A stretch of 64,000 nt of DNA from an uncultured Prevotella sp. (GTDB lineage Bacteria; Bacteroidota; Bacteroidia; Bacteroidales; Bacteroidaceae): positions 33,858 through 97,857 of the forward strand of contig CADCEF010000014.1 in the NCBI GenBank assembly GCA_902800365.1, given 5' to 3'. How positions within the stretch are numbered: the stretch's first letter is position 1; each line of letters starts with the position of its first letter. A model generated the notes under the pieces. It searched no databases. It was not told where the DNA came from and worked only from the letters and a program-made list of their open reading frames with translations. Positions 41,970-52,000 of this stretch are shown here, piece by piece. Position numbers and translations under genes: made by a program.

Positions 41970-42049
41970 TGTCATGTCGAGCGTAGTCGAGACATCTCCT
42001 TCGGAGATCTAGGAGATCTCTCCATGCGCTACGCTTAGTCGAGATGACA
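41970..42049. repeat. dispersed palindromic repeat, copy R3
   Basis: 80-base copy beginning TGTCATGTCGAGCGTAGTCG and ending TTAGTCGAGATGACA, between HU copy 3 and its smalltalk gene. Its centre (CTCCTTCGGAGATCTAGGAG) is palindromic. Confidence 0.75.
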
Positions 42050-42076
42050 TTACAAACCTTAACAACCTAATCTACC

Positions 42077-42178
42077 ATGACAAAGAGAGAAACCATTAAA
42101 TTCATCGTACAGATGATTGCGTCAATCGCAACCGCGATTGTTACAGCCCTCGGAGCTACAAGTTGCATGGGTATGTAG
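42077..42178 (+). CDS. smalltalk protein, 33 aa (copy 2)
   Basis: MTKRETIKFIVQ start and SCMGM end. It differs from the copy at 17972-18073 only by conservative changes (K/R, I/M, V/I). It has a single hydrophobic helix. It ends just before the terminator at 42195-42212. The intact state of both smalltalk genes contrasts with the broken HU genes before them. Confidence 0.8.
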   Translation: MTKRETIKFIVQMIASIATAIVTALGATSCMGM

Positions 42179-42194
42179 AAAAAACTAAGGAAAA

Positions 42195-42212
42195 AGTCAC
42201 CTTCGGGTGGCT
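42195..42212 (+). terminator. terminator of HU/smalltalk locus 2
   Basis: AGTCACC-TTCG-GGTGGCT stem-loop followed by TTTTTTT. Confidence 0.8.
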
Positions 42213-42270
42213 TTTTTTATTGAGCAATATTTTTTCGTGCAAATGGGGGTTATATTGAAAAAAAATGGTT

Positions 42271-42279
42271 ATATTTGCA
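42271..42279 (+). promoter_or_regulatory. promoter -7 element for the C11 peptidase gene
   Basis: TATATTTGC, 29 bases upstream of the ATG at 42309. Confidence 0.55.
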
Positions 42280-42308
42280 ACCAAAACAATCTTTAATATA
42301 TTAACACT

Positions 42309-44129
42309 ATGACGAAAAAAACTTTCATGAGACTGGCAGCGATACTGGGCTGCGCGATGATGATGGCAGTGATGACTGCATGTACAAGCGACAATGCCGA
42401 CGACCCGGCAACTGTTGTTGAAGGCTCGATTGTGGGCAACTGGTGCTCGAACGTTTCGGGCAAGACCTATGCCAAGTGGAACTATGGCGACACGTGGCGG
42501 AACACCGTGTTTAACGATGACGGAACAGGGTTTACCCGCATTTACTACACACTACAGGACAAAGTAGTAGGATGCGAGAAGATAGACTTTACCTACAAAG
42601 CAGCCGACGACGGTACACTGGTGATGACATCAACCCAAAGGGGCGCCAAGGACACCAAGTGGAAGCTGGTAGGCAATGAACTGCGATTAGGCGACGAAAC
42701 CGCCGACGAGACGTATTTGTACTTCAAGCCAACACCTGCCGACATGGCCGCTAAGTTCGACAAATGGAGCAAGGCCGATGAGATAATTCTTGTGCCTCAG
42801 CCCGCCAAGTACACCGTGTTCGTATATGGCAACGCAGGCGGTTGGATGGACGAAATCATCGAGGCCGGATTCTGGGAGAGAATACAGCAGTATCTAACCG
42901 ACTCAAACAACGTGCGCGTGATATGCATGTATAAATATGGTAAGCATCTGCCCGAAGATGGCAAACCGTTTAGTGGCAAATATGCCAAGCCAGGCGACAT
43001 CGTGTGGTTTGAGCTGAACGACAAGACCGACCTCGACAAAATCAAAGAAGATGGCATGCAAGCCTATGGCATGGGCGAGCAAGCCAAACAGCTGAAGATA
43101 TGCGACCCTAACACCATGCGCATGTTCCTGGAGTTCAGCAGTCTGCAATGCCCCGCCAAGGACTATGTTCTGGCCATCTGGGGCCACGGCTCGGGTTTCG
43201 ACGCTATGAACGACGTGCCCGGAAAGTATGAATTGAAAGCCCTGACACGCGGCGTGATGGTCGACGAGTGGGTAAACAACGAGTGGATGGATATGTACGA
43301 GATGTACGATGCCATGAAGGCTGCGGGCATCGACCACTTCAACACGCTGATGTTCCACAACTGCTTCATGGGTAATATCGAGTCGCTCACGCAGGCACGC
43401 TCGCTGGCCGATTACATCATTGCATCGGGCCACGTGCTGAACAGCGACGGCTTACTGATGACGGAGTTTGTGCGCGGACTGATAGAAACAGGCGACCCCG
43501 AGAAGGCTGGCGGACTGATGTTCGAACGCTCTACACCAGACTGGCAGGATGGTTATCTGAAAGAGAAACCAGGAAAATTCCCTAACGGCGACTACAAGAT
43601 GATTCGCACCGATAAGTTCCAGCCCATCATCGATGCCTCGAAGCAACTGTGCGACCGCATCCTGGCGCTCTATCCTACGCAGAAGGAGGCCATCGACCGT
43701 GCCTCAAAGAGCGTGTACCGTTACTATGCTATCAACGATGGCGAAACGGCGAAACAACAATGGGTATATCCTTTCTTCGACATAGCCAACTATGCCCAGC
43801 TGCTGGCCAAGGAGACCGACGATGCCCAGCTGAAGGACATTTCGGCCGCGATGGACAAAGCCTTCAAGGAGGCCTTTGTTCACTATCGCGACGTGAACAA
43901 CAGCGTGCAGCATCTGGATCACTACACGCTGAGCGTATGTCTGATGCACCGTGGATACTACACAGCCGACTATAAGTCGGTATTGAACCCTGTTCCAGAG
44001 AACAACTTCAACGAGGGCTACGAGAAGTGCGACTTCCACAAGCTGACAGGCTGGGGCAACTGGCTCAACACCAACGAACAATCGCTCAAAAGCAACCCAG
44101 AGTGCGGCGGAGGCGGGCAACTGAAGTAA
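42309..44129 (+). CDS. clostripain-like (C11) cysteine peptidase, lipoprotein
   Basis: 606 aa. A lipoprotein signal peptide ends at Cys25 (VMTAC). An N-terminal beta domain (about 38-140, lipocalin-like) precedes a C11 peptidase domain with catalytic H293 in IWGHGSG and C352 in FHNCFMG. C11 enzymes such as clostripain and fragipain cleave after basic residues and are often self-activated. This one would sit on the outer membrane facing the periplasm or surface. It is a single gene with its own promoter; the next gene starts from a separate promoter. Confidence 0.88.
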   Translation: MTKKTFMRLAAILGCAMMMAVMTACTSDNADDPATVVEGSIVGNWCSNVSGKTYAKWNYGDTWRNTVFNDDGTGFTRIYYTLQDKVVGCEKIDFTYKAADDGTLVMTSTQRGAKDTKWKLVGNELRLGDETADETYLYFKPTPADMAAKFDKWSKADEIILVPQPAKYTVFVYGNAGGWMDEIIEAGFWERIQQYLTDSNNVRVICMYKYGKHLPEDGKPFSGKYAKPGDIVWFELNDKTDLDKIKEDGMQAYGMGEQAKQLKICDPNTMRMFLEFSSLQCPAKDYVLAIWGHGSGFDAMNDVPGKYELKALTRGVMVDEWVNNEWMDMYEMYDAMKAAGIDHFNTLMFHNCFMGNIESLTQARSLADYIIASGHVLNSDGLLMTEFVRGLIETGDPEKAGGLMFERSTPDWQDGYLKEKPGKFPNGDYKMIRTDKFQPIIDASKQLCDRILALYPTQKEAIDRASKSVYRYYAINDGETAKQQWVYPFFDIANYAQLLAKETDDAQLKDISAAMDKAFKEAFVHYRDVNNSVQHLDHYTLSVCLMHRGYYTADYKSVLNPVPENNFNEGYEKCDFHKLTGWGNWLNTNEQSLKSNPECGGGGQLK

Positions 44130-44168
44130 AAATCTTAAATAAAATTTGGATTTTTACTCACTTATTCG

Positions 44169-44177
44169 TATCTTTGC
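44169..44177 (+). promoter_or_regulatory. promoter -7 element, leaderless arrangement
   Basis: TATCTTTGC ends four bases before the ATG at 44182, so the transcript should start at or next to the start codon. Confidence 0.55.
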
Positions 44178-44181
44178 ACCT

Positions 44182-46242
44182 ATGATTAACCAGCAATTAT
44201 TGAATCCGAAGAGCATCGTCGTCATCGGCGGCTCTAACAACGTGCATAAGCCCGGAGGCTCTATCGTGCGTAATATTAAGAATGGTGGTTTCGGTGGCGA
44301 CCTGCACATCGTAAACCCCAAAGAGGACGAGGTGCAGGGAATAAAAGCCTATCACGACGTGAAGGATATACCACCGACGGAACTGGCGGTGCTGGTAGTG
44401 GCCGCCAAGTTCTGTCCTGACTATGTGGACTATCTCTGCGCCGAGAAGGGCACAAAGGCCTTTGTGATTATCTCGGCCGGATTCGGCGAGGAGACAAAGG
44501 CGGGTGCACAACTGGAACAGCGCATACTCGACACCTGTAAGAAATACGGGGCGGCACTCATCGGACCGAACTGCATCGGACTGCTGAACCGCCATCACCA
44601 CAGCGTGTTCACACTGCCAATACCTAACCTGAACCCACAGGGGGTTGACTTTGTTTCGGGATCGGGCGCCACAGCGGTGTTCATCCTCGAGAGTGCCGTG
44701 ATAAAAGGCTTGCAGTTTAACAGCGTATGGAGCATCGGTAACGGCAAGCAGATAGGTATAGAAGACGTGCTGCAGTATATGGACGAGCACTTTGACGCCC
44801 AGACCGACTCGAAGGTGAAACTGCTGTATATCGAGAACATCGGCAACCCCGACAAGCTGCTGTTCCATGCCAGCAACCTGATACGAAAAGGTTGCCGCAT
44901 AGCAGCCATCAAGGCGGGTTCGAGCGAGAGCGGAAGTCGCGCCGCATCGAGCCACACGGGTGCCATCGCATCGAGCGACTCGGCGGTAGAGGCGCTGTTC
45001 CGCAAGGCGGGCATCGTGCGCTGTTTCTCGCGCGAGGAGCTCACCACCGTGGGCTGCATCTTTACGCTGCCCGAACTGAAAGGTAAGAACTTTGCGATTG
45101 TGACGCACGCTGGCGGTCCAGGCGTGATGCTGACCGACGCCCTATCGAAAGGCGGACTGAACGTGCCCAAGATAGAAGGCCCCGAGGCCGACGAGCTGAA
45201 AGCGCAGCTCTTCGCGGGCTCATCGGTGGCAAACCCCATCGACTTTCTGGCCACAGGTACGGCCGAGCAACTGGGCACGGTGATTGACTACTGCGAGAAC
45301 AAGTTCGACAACATCGACGCCATCGCCGTGATCTACGGCACCCCCGGACTCACCCAACTTTACGAGGCCTACGACGTGCTCGACAAGAAGATTCGCGAGT
45401 GCAAGAAGCCGATATTCCCCGTGCTGCCCAGCTTGCACACGGCGGGGCCCGAGGTGGCAGAATTCCTGAGTAAGGGTCACGTAAACTTCAGCGACGAGGT
45501 GACGCTGGCCACGGCTCTCAGTCAGATTATGCGCACGCCCAAGCCCGCACCACCCGAGATACAGCTCTACGGCATCGACCTTTCGCGCCTGCATCAGGTC
45601 ATCAGCGGCATCTACGACAACGGCTACGTATCGCCACAAACGGTGCGCGAGATACTATCGTGCGCCGGCATACCGCTGGTACCCGAGATGGTAAGCACCT
45701 CGAAAGAGGAGCTGACGGCCTTTGCTCAGCAGGTGGGATTCCCCGTGGTGGCCAAGGTGGTAGGCCCCATCCACAAGAGCGACGTGGGCGGCGTAACGCT
45801 GAACATACGCACCCCGGAGCATCTGGCGATGGAGTTCGACCGCATGATGCAGATTAAGGACGCCACAGGTGTGATGGTGCAGAAGATGATGAAGGGCACT
45901 GAGCTGTTCATCGGCGCCAAATACGAAACACGCTTCGGTCACGTGATACTATGCGGACTGGGCGGCATCTTCGTTGAGGTGCTGAAAGATGTATCGAGCG
46001 GATTGGCGCCACTGAGTTACGACGAGGCTTACTCGATGATTCACTCGTTGCGGGGCTACAAGATACTGAAAGGTACGCGCGGACAGAAGGGCATCAACGA
46101 GCAGAAGTTTGCCGAGATTATCGTGCGCCTCTCTACCCTACTCCGTTTCGCCACGCAGATCAAGGAAATGGACATCAACCCCCTCCTGGCCGACGAGAAC
46201 AACGTAGTAGCCGTAGACGCCCGCATACTCATCGAGAGATGA
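44182..46242 (+). CDS. ADP-forming acetate/acyl-CoA ligase family protein
   Basis: 686 aa. Domain order: CoA-binding Rossmann domain (about 8-130, VVIGGSNNVHKPGG), succinyl-CoA-ligase-like domains (about 145-440, phospho-His in SSHTGAIASSD), and a C-terminal ATP-grasp (about 470-680, with AKVVGPIHKSDVGGV). Such enzymes interconvert acyl-CoA and acid plus ATP, e.g. acetate formation. The substrate cannot be told. I chose the ATG at 44182 because the promoter lies upstream of it and earlier ATGs precede the promoter. Confidence 0.9.
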   Translation: MINQQLLNPKSIVVIGGSNNVHKPGGSIVRNIKNGGFGGDLHIVNPKEDEVQGIKAYHDVKDIPPTELAVLVVAAKFCPDYVDYLCAEKGTKAFVIISAGFGEETKAGAQLEQRILDTCKKYGAALIGPNCIGLLNRHHHSVFTLPIPNLNPQGVDFVSGSGATAVFILESAVIKGLQFNSVWSIGNGKQIGIEDVLQYMDEHFDAQTDSKVKLLYIENIGNPDKLLFHASNLIRKGCRIAAIKAGSSESGSRAASSHTGAIASSDSAVEALFRKAGIVRCFSREELTTVGCIFTLPELKGKNFAIVTHAGGPGVMLTDALSKGGLNVPKIEGPEADELKAQLFAGSSVANPIDFLATGTAEQLGTVIDYCENKFDNIDAIAVIYGTPGLTQLYEAYDVLDKKIRECKKPIFPVLPSLHTAGPEVAEFLSKGHVNFSDEVTLATALSQIMRTPKPAPPEIQLYGIDLSRLHQVISGIYDNGYVSPQTVREILSCAGIPLVPEMVSTSKEELTAFAQQVGFPVVAKVVGPIHKSDVGGVTLNIRTPEHLAMEFDRMMQIKDATGVMVQKMMKGTELFIGAKYETRFGHVILCGLGGIFVEVLKDVSSGLAPLSYDEAYSMIHSLRGYKILKGTRGQKGINEQKFAEIIVRLSTLLRFATQIKEMDINPLLADENNVVAVDARILIER

Positions 46243-46277
46243 GAAATGTAAAAATTACAAAATGTAATAATGTAAAA

Positions 46278-47465
46278 ATGAAAACAGCAATTGTTGGTGG
46301 TGGGGCGGCAGGATTCTTTGCGGCAATAAACCTGAAGGAGATGTGCCCGGAGATGCAAGTTACAATCTTCGAGAAATCGAAGAAAGTACTTGCTAAAGTA
46401 GAGGTGTCGGGCGGCGGCAGATGCAACTGCACCAACTCGTTTGAGGCGGTGACCGACCTCTCGCAGGTGTACCCACGCGGCCACCGACTACTGAAACGAC
46501 TCTTTAAGACCTTCGACTATCGCGATGCCTACGCATGGTTTGAAAGCCACGGGGTGCGTCTTGTAACCCAGGAAGACCACTGCGTGTTCCCCATGTCGCA
46601 AGATTCGCACACCATCATCAACCTATTTCTGGCCGAAGCCAAACGCCACGGAATAGAGATACGCACGCAATGTAAGATAGAGAGTCTGGATGAGCTGAAA
46701 GACTACGATTTTAAGGTTATAACCACAGGTGGTGGCACGGCATCGATGGCAGGAGTTCCTACTATCGAGGCTGTGCCATCGCTGTTTACATTCAGTATTG
46801 AGGACGAAGCGCTGAGGGCGCTGATGGGAACGGTGGTTGAGGATGCAACGGCATCGATACCTGGCACAAAGTTTAAAAGCTGCGGACCGCTGCTGATTAC
46901 CCACTGGGGAATGAGCGGACCTGCGATACTGAAGCTGAGCAGCCATGCAGCGCGCGAGCTGCATGAGCAGAACTACCAGATGCCACTGGCTGTGAACTGG
47001 ACATCGCTGAAGGAGCCTGAGATACAGCAGGAGCTGCACGAGATAATAATACGCCATCCGCAGAAACAGATAGCCACCATCAGGCCCTTTGGATTGCCCA
47101 GCCGTTTGTGGGATTACCTGGTGGCCAAGACCCTTGGCGAGCGCGCCCAGAACCGTTGGCAGAACCTAAACCAAAAAGAACTGAACCGACTTACCAACGC
47201 CCTCTGCAACGACCAATACCAGATAGCCGGTAGGGCGGCTTTCAAGGATGAGTTTGTGACGTGTGGCGGCATCGACCTTTCAGGCATAAACCCCAACACC
47301 CTGGAAGCAAAAACACTCCCCCAGCTTTATTTTGCTGGAGAAGTGCTCGACATCGATGGCATCACAGGCGGATTTAATTTCCAAGCCGCCTGGACCACCG
47401 CTTATGTAGTTTCCATGGCTATTACTCAACAAGTGCGTTGTAGTCAGTCTCCTTCTGAGGGATGA
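46278..47465 (+). CDS. BaiN/HI0933-family flavoprotein
   Basis: 395 aa from the ATG at 46278. FAD-binding IVGGGAAGFFAAI at the N terminus, then the family signature KVEVSGGGRCNCTNS, and a C-terminal AGEVLDIDGITGGFNFQAAW. HI0933-type flavoproteins are oxidoreductases of mostly unknown substrate; BaiN acts in bile-acid dehydroxylation, which is not implied here. Its last 44 bases overlap the 3' end of the convergent SusD gene. A leader of AAATGTAA-like repeats separates it from the ligase gene (35 bases), so cotranscription is likely. Confidence 0.9.
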   Translation: MKTAIVGGGAAGFFAAINLKEMCPEMQVTIFEKSKKVLAKVEVSGGGRCNCTNSFEAVTDLSQVYPRGHRLLKRLFKTFDYRDAYAWFESHGVRLVTQEDHCVFPMSQDSHTIINLFLAEAKRHGIEIRTQCKIESLDELKDYDFKVITTGGGTASMAGVPTIEAVPSLFTFSIEDEALRALMGTVVEDATASIPGTKFKSCGPLLITHWGMSGPAILKLSSHAARELHEQNYQMPLAVNWTSLKEPEIQQELHEIIIRHPQKQIATIRPFGLPSRLWDYLVAKTLGERAQNRWQNLNQKELNRLTNALCNDQYQIAGRAAFKDEFVTCGGIDLSGINPNTLEAKTLPQLYFAGEVLDIDGITGGFNFQAAWTTAYVVSMAITQQVRCSQSPSEG

Positions 47466-48966
47466 CCCAAGTCCAGGCGTTAGTCTCTTCAGGAAGGATG
47501 GTGATATCGAACACACCCTCCATAAAGCTACCACCCTGTGTGCGGTTCTTACGAACGATGGGCTGTCCCCAACGCTTGTAGTCGAACCAGTCGTTACCCT
47601 CGGCAAAGAGGTCGAAACGGCGATAGAGCTTAATCTCAGTCATCAAGTCGTCGCCGGTCTTGGTGCTCTTGGTGTAAGCCTCGTCGTACTGACTAACAGC
47701 CTCAAACAGCAGCTGCTGTGCCTCAGCCTCCTTGTTCAGATGCATGTCGGCCTCAGCCTCGGTATACAGCATCTCAGCGGCACGGATGATGGGGAATGAG
47801 CCACCACCGGGATAGAAACCTACCAGGAACTTAGTCTGCATATAAGCATAGATAAGCGAGGTAAGCTTGCCGCTCTGGTCGAAATACAAGCGATCCTTGT
47901 ACTCAGCCTTTGCGCGGTTGTAGAGCATACCAGTGCTACGACCAGCTGCATTACACTCGGCATACTCCTCTTCGGTTGGTACCAGATAGAGCGAGCGGCG
48001 CACGTCGCTGGCAGGAATCTGATCGATGAGCTCCTTGCTGATGGCTACAGGATAAGTGCGGCAGTTGCTGGCACTTGAGTTGGCACCGATGTAAGCAAAG
48101 AAGCTATAGTAAGAGATGTTCTGCTGTTCATCCTCATACACACCCCATATCCACTCGTTGTTAGGTGTGTGGAAACCGTCCTGATACTGCTCAACCGTCA
48201 TCAGCTTGTGGCCCTCGCGAGCCAGAGCTGCATACTTGGCAGCATTCTGCCAATCCTCGCGGTTAAGAGCTGCCTTGGCATAAACGGCATAGGCCACATC
48301 GAGACCGGGCTGGAAGAACTCCTCGCGCTTGCGATCGCTCTGCTGATAGAGGGCGATGGCCTCGTCAAGGTCGTTGTAAATCTGCTGATAGGTCTCGGCC
48401 TGAGTAGCGATGGCCTGCTCGCCCAGACTCTCGTCGACACGCAGCACGATACCATCGGTGTTACCCTGATGGTCGCTCCAACGGTTGGTGTAGAGCTGTG
48501 CCAAGCGGAAGAACGAGTAAGCACGGAAAGTAAGGGCCTGAGCCTTGATGAATTTCTTATCGTTCTCCTCGCCCTCGGCTGCATCGATATTGTTGATGAT
48601 GGCATTGGCATTGCTCACCAACTTGTAATAATAGAACCAAGGATAAACGGTATAGTCGGAAGTTGGACGCAGGTGGTAGGTTGAGTTCCACACACCCTGC
48701 CAACCAGAGTTATTGCTCTTCTGAGCATCGTTACCAGTAAAGGTGCCATACCAGTTCAGGATGGTGCCCTCGCCATTGCAGCCCTGCTTGCTCATATACT
48801 GAGTAGTCATGGCCTTGCAGATACCATTGAGTGCCATCTCGGCATTCTGGGTGTTGCTGAGCACGGTGGGAGTACCCATCTCCGACTCAGGAGCGGTATC
48901 CAGGAAATCCTTGCTACAAGCGCTGAGTGCCAGCGTTGCGATACCTATATATATATACTTTTTCAT
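47422..48966 (-). CDS. SusD/RagB-family outer-membrane lipoprotein 1
   Basis: 514 aa from the MKKYIYIG start. Lipobox LALSAC, then SusD-like TPR-type helices. The C-terminal block RRFDLFAEGNDWFDYKRWG is the family hallmark. It binds glycan or other ligand at the surface and caps the SusC partner at 49002-52274, encoded 35 bases upstream. It closely resembles SusD 2 (52509-54086). It overlaps the flavoprotein gene tail to tail. Confidence 0.95.
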   Translation of the reverse strand: MKKYIYIGIATLALSACSKDFLDTAPESEMGTPTVLSNTQNAEMALNGICKAMTTQYMSKQGCNGEGTILNWYGTFTGNDAQKSNNSGWQGVWNSTYHLRPTSDYTVYPWFYYYKLVSNANAIINNIDAAEGEENDKKFIKAQALTFRAYSFFRLAQLYTNRWSDHQGNTDGIVLRVDESLGEQAIATQAETYQQIYNDLDEAIALYQQSDRKREEFFQPGLDVAYAVYAKAALNREDWQNAAKYAALAREGHKLMTVEQYQDGFHTPNNEWIWGVYEDEQQNISYYSFFAYIGANSSASNCRTYPVAISKELIDQIPASDVRRSLYLVPTEEEYAECNAAGRSTGMLYNRAKAEYKDRLYFDQSGKLTSLIYAYMQTKFLVGFYPGGGSFPIIRAAEMLYTEAEADMHLNKEAEAQQLLFEAVSQYDEAYTKSTKTGDDLMTEIKLYRRFDLFAEGNDWFDYKRWGQPIVRKNRTQGGSFMEGVFDITILPEETNAWTWVIPQKETDYNALVE

Positions 48967-49001
48967 AAAACTATTCACTATTAACTATTAACTATTCACT
49001 C

Positions 49002-52000
49002 TTAAAACTTGATGTTCACTCCTGCAGAGAAGATGCGTGGTGTGACGAAGGTAGCACTCTGAGTGCCAGCAAAGTTCTGCTGTGGGTTCATACCCTTGCG
49101 CGATGTCAGCGTGAAGAGGTTCTCGCAGGTCAGTGTGAGCATCACGTTCTCGATACCAGCCTTGCGCACCAGTTCCTTAGGCAGCTGGTAGCTAAGGTTG
49201 ATGTTCTTCAGGATGAGATAGCTGGCACTGGTGAGCCAACGTGAAGAGGTAGAGTTGAGGTCGGCCTCAAGACCACTCACGATGACAGGAACGTCGCTCA
49301 GCATAGGCACACCGTTGCGGTCGATAGCATCGGTAGCTGTAGCCTGGTCGGCGGTCCAGCCCTTCAGCACGTCCTTATGCAGGGCGGTTGGGGTGCTCTG
49401 TGAGTTCATCAGCAGCTGATAGTTGCTGTCCATCACCTTACCACCCAGCTGATAGGTGAACAGGGTGTAGAGCGAGAAGGCCTTGTAGCTCACGCTGAAG
49501 TTGAAGCTACCATAGGCGGTAGGCATGGCCGAACCGTGGAACTCGCGCTTGCCATAGGTGGTGAGATAGCTGTAAGGTGTGCCATCAATCACAACCACAG
49601 CGTTCTTCTGCGAACCGGTAATCTCTGTACCGGCAGGGTTACCATAGGTAGTGCCGCCATCGGTAAAGAAGTACTCATCGTCGTTGAACTTATAGAGTGA
49701 GAGTCCGTTCTTGGTGTTCACGCCCTCCCAGGTGTAGGTATAGAACTGATAGCGGTCCATACCCTCCACAATCTTCTTGGTACCATCGATGATACCATCG
49801 CGGTTCTGCTCGGGCAGCTTCACCACCTTGTTCTTCTCGAAGGTGATGCTGGCACCTACGTTAACGCTCCAGTTCTTCGACTTGTAAACGTCCATATCGC
49901 CAGAAATCTCGACACCGTGGTTTGAGATGGTACCCAGATTCATGGTGGTTACCGACTGAGGTGTGGTGGTATCAGTAGCACCCGCAGAGAGTGGGTTGTA
50001 GACGTTGAAGATAAGGTCCTTGTTGCGACGGTCGAAGTACTCAACATTGAAGTTGAGCTTGTTGAAGAGGCGACCCTCGATGGCAACACCCCATGACTGA
50101 CCTGTCTCCCACTTCAAATCCTCGTTAGGCAGCTGAGAGATATAGTAAGCACCCTTGCCGGCATGAACATCCTGCTGATAGAGGGCCATATAGCCATAGA
50201 GACCAGAACCTGAGTCGTTACCTACCTCACCATAGTCGGCACGCAACTTCAGGTAGTTCACCCAGTCATACTGCTTCATAAACTTCTCGTTAGAGATGAC
50301 CCAGCTGGCACCTGTGCTCCAGAAGTTACCCCAACGGGCATTCTTGGCAAAGCGCGACGAACCATCGCGACGGAACGAGAACTCGATGTTGTAACGGCTG
50401 TCGTAACCATAGCGCACACGACCCAGATACGACTCCAGCGTATAGTTATCGTTGTAGTCTAAGAGCTGGGCAAACTGAGTGAAGTTAAGCAGATTGGTGA
50501 GATTGGGCACAATCTCTGAATCCTTACCCGAAGCCATGTAGTTGCGGGTGAGCTTGTAGCTCTCGTGACCCAGCAGAGCATCGACAGAATGCACGCCAAA
50601 CTCCTGGCGCCAATGCAGCTGCTGCTGGAAGGTGTAGTTCTTCTGGCGAACATCGGTACGGCGCAAACGGCCGTTGTTGGCCTTACCGTCACCAATCACA
50701 GCCGAGTAGTACTTATTCTCTGAGTCGTTGCTCAGGTTCAGACTACCCTTCAGCGAGAGTGTGAAGTTGTAAGGCAGAATGATATTAGCGTAGGCAATAC
50801 TGTTAACGGTATTGCGGATAATCTTATCGGTATTCAACTGGTTCTCCCAGATGATGTGACGATCGGGATACTGGTTGCGGGTGTGAACCACCTGACCATC
50901 GGGATCGATATATGAACCGCCATCGTACATCAGGTTGCCCATACCGTCGAGATAGTACTCACCTGTAGTCAGGTTGTGGGCATGAACAGGATAGATAGGC
51001 GAAATCTTGCGGCAGAAGTTGAATGGGTTGGTATTGGCGTTACCAGTACCATAGCCGGCATTGAAGTTCTGGTGAGTAGCGTTCAGACTAACACCCACCT
51101 TGAGCCAATCAGCTGGCTGGATGTTACCCGACAGACGAGCCGACAGACGGTCGAAACCAGAGGTCTTCAGGTAGCCCTGCTCGTCGAGATAGCCTAATGA
51201 AACCAGATAGTCTGACTTCTCGGTAGCGCCATTGGCGTTGAAGTTGTACTCCTGACGATAGCCGTGACCAATGGCCTGCTTGTACCAGTCGAGGTCCTCG
51301 CCATAGGTACCCTTTATGCGGGCGTCGCTCACCAGCTTGCCGTCGGCAGTAAAGAGTGCCTCGTCGGCCTTGTCGAAGATATTCAGCTGAAGTCGGTCGG
51401 CAATCAGGTGCTTCGAGGCGTATGCGCCAGCTGTGGCAGCATCGTCGCCGGCAGCCATGCGGTTGTTCTTCATGTTGAGCCACTGAGCCTCCATCCACTC
51501 GCGGGCGCCCAGACGGTCGTACTCGGCAATACCGCGTGAGTAGGTACCCTGCTTCACATCGAAGGTGATGTTCATCTTACCCTGCTTACCCTTCTTGGTG
51601 GTAATCAGGATGACACCGTTAGAGGCACGGTTACCATACAAAGCAGCCGAAGCAGCGTCCTTCAATACCGACATCGACTCGATGTCCTGTGGGTTCAGGT
51701 CGCTGATGCTACCGCTATAAGGCACGCCATCAAGAATATAGAGTGGTGACGAAGAACCATTGACGGTTCCCACGCCACGAATACGAATCTGTGGGTCTTC
51801 ACCAGGTGCGCCAACGGTGCTGTTCACCTGTACACCTGTAACACTACCTTCGAGTGCTGAAGCAACCGAAGATGTAGGGCGCAACTCGATGGCCTCGCTC
51901 TTCACCTCCTGGATAGAACCGGTGAGCGAAGTCTTCTTCTGTGTACCATAAGCCACAACCACTACTTCGTCTAGAGTATGCACATCGTTTCTTAACTGGA

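Noticed and set aside
46278-47465. Bile-acid 7-dehydroxylation enzyme BaiN
   Set aside because: Only the broad HI0933 flavoprotein family is supported; no other bai genes are present.
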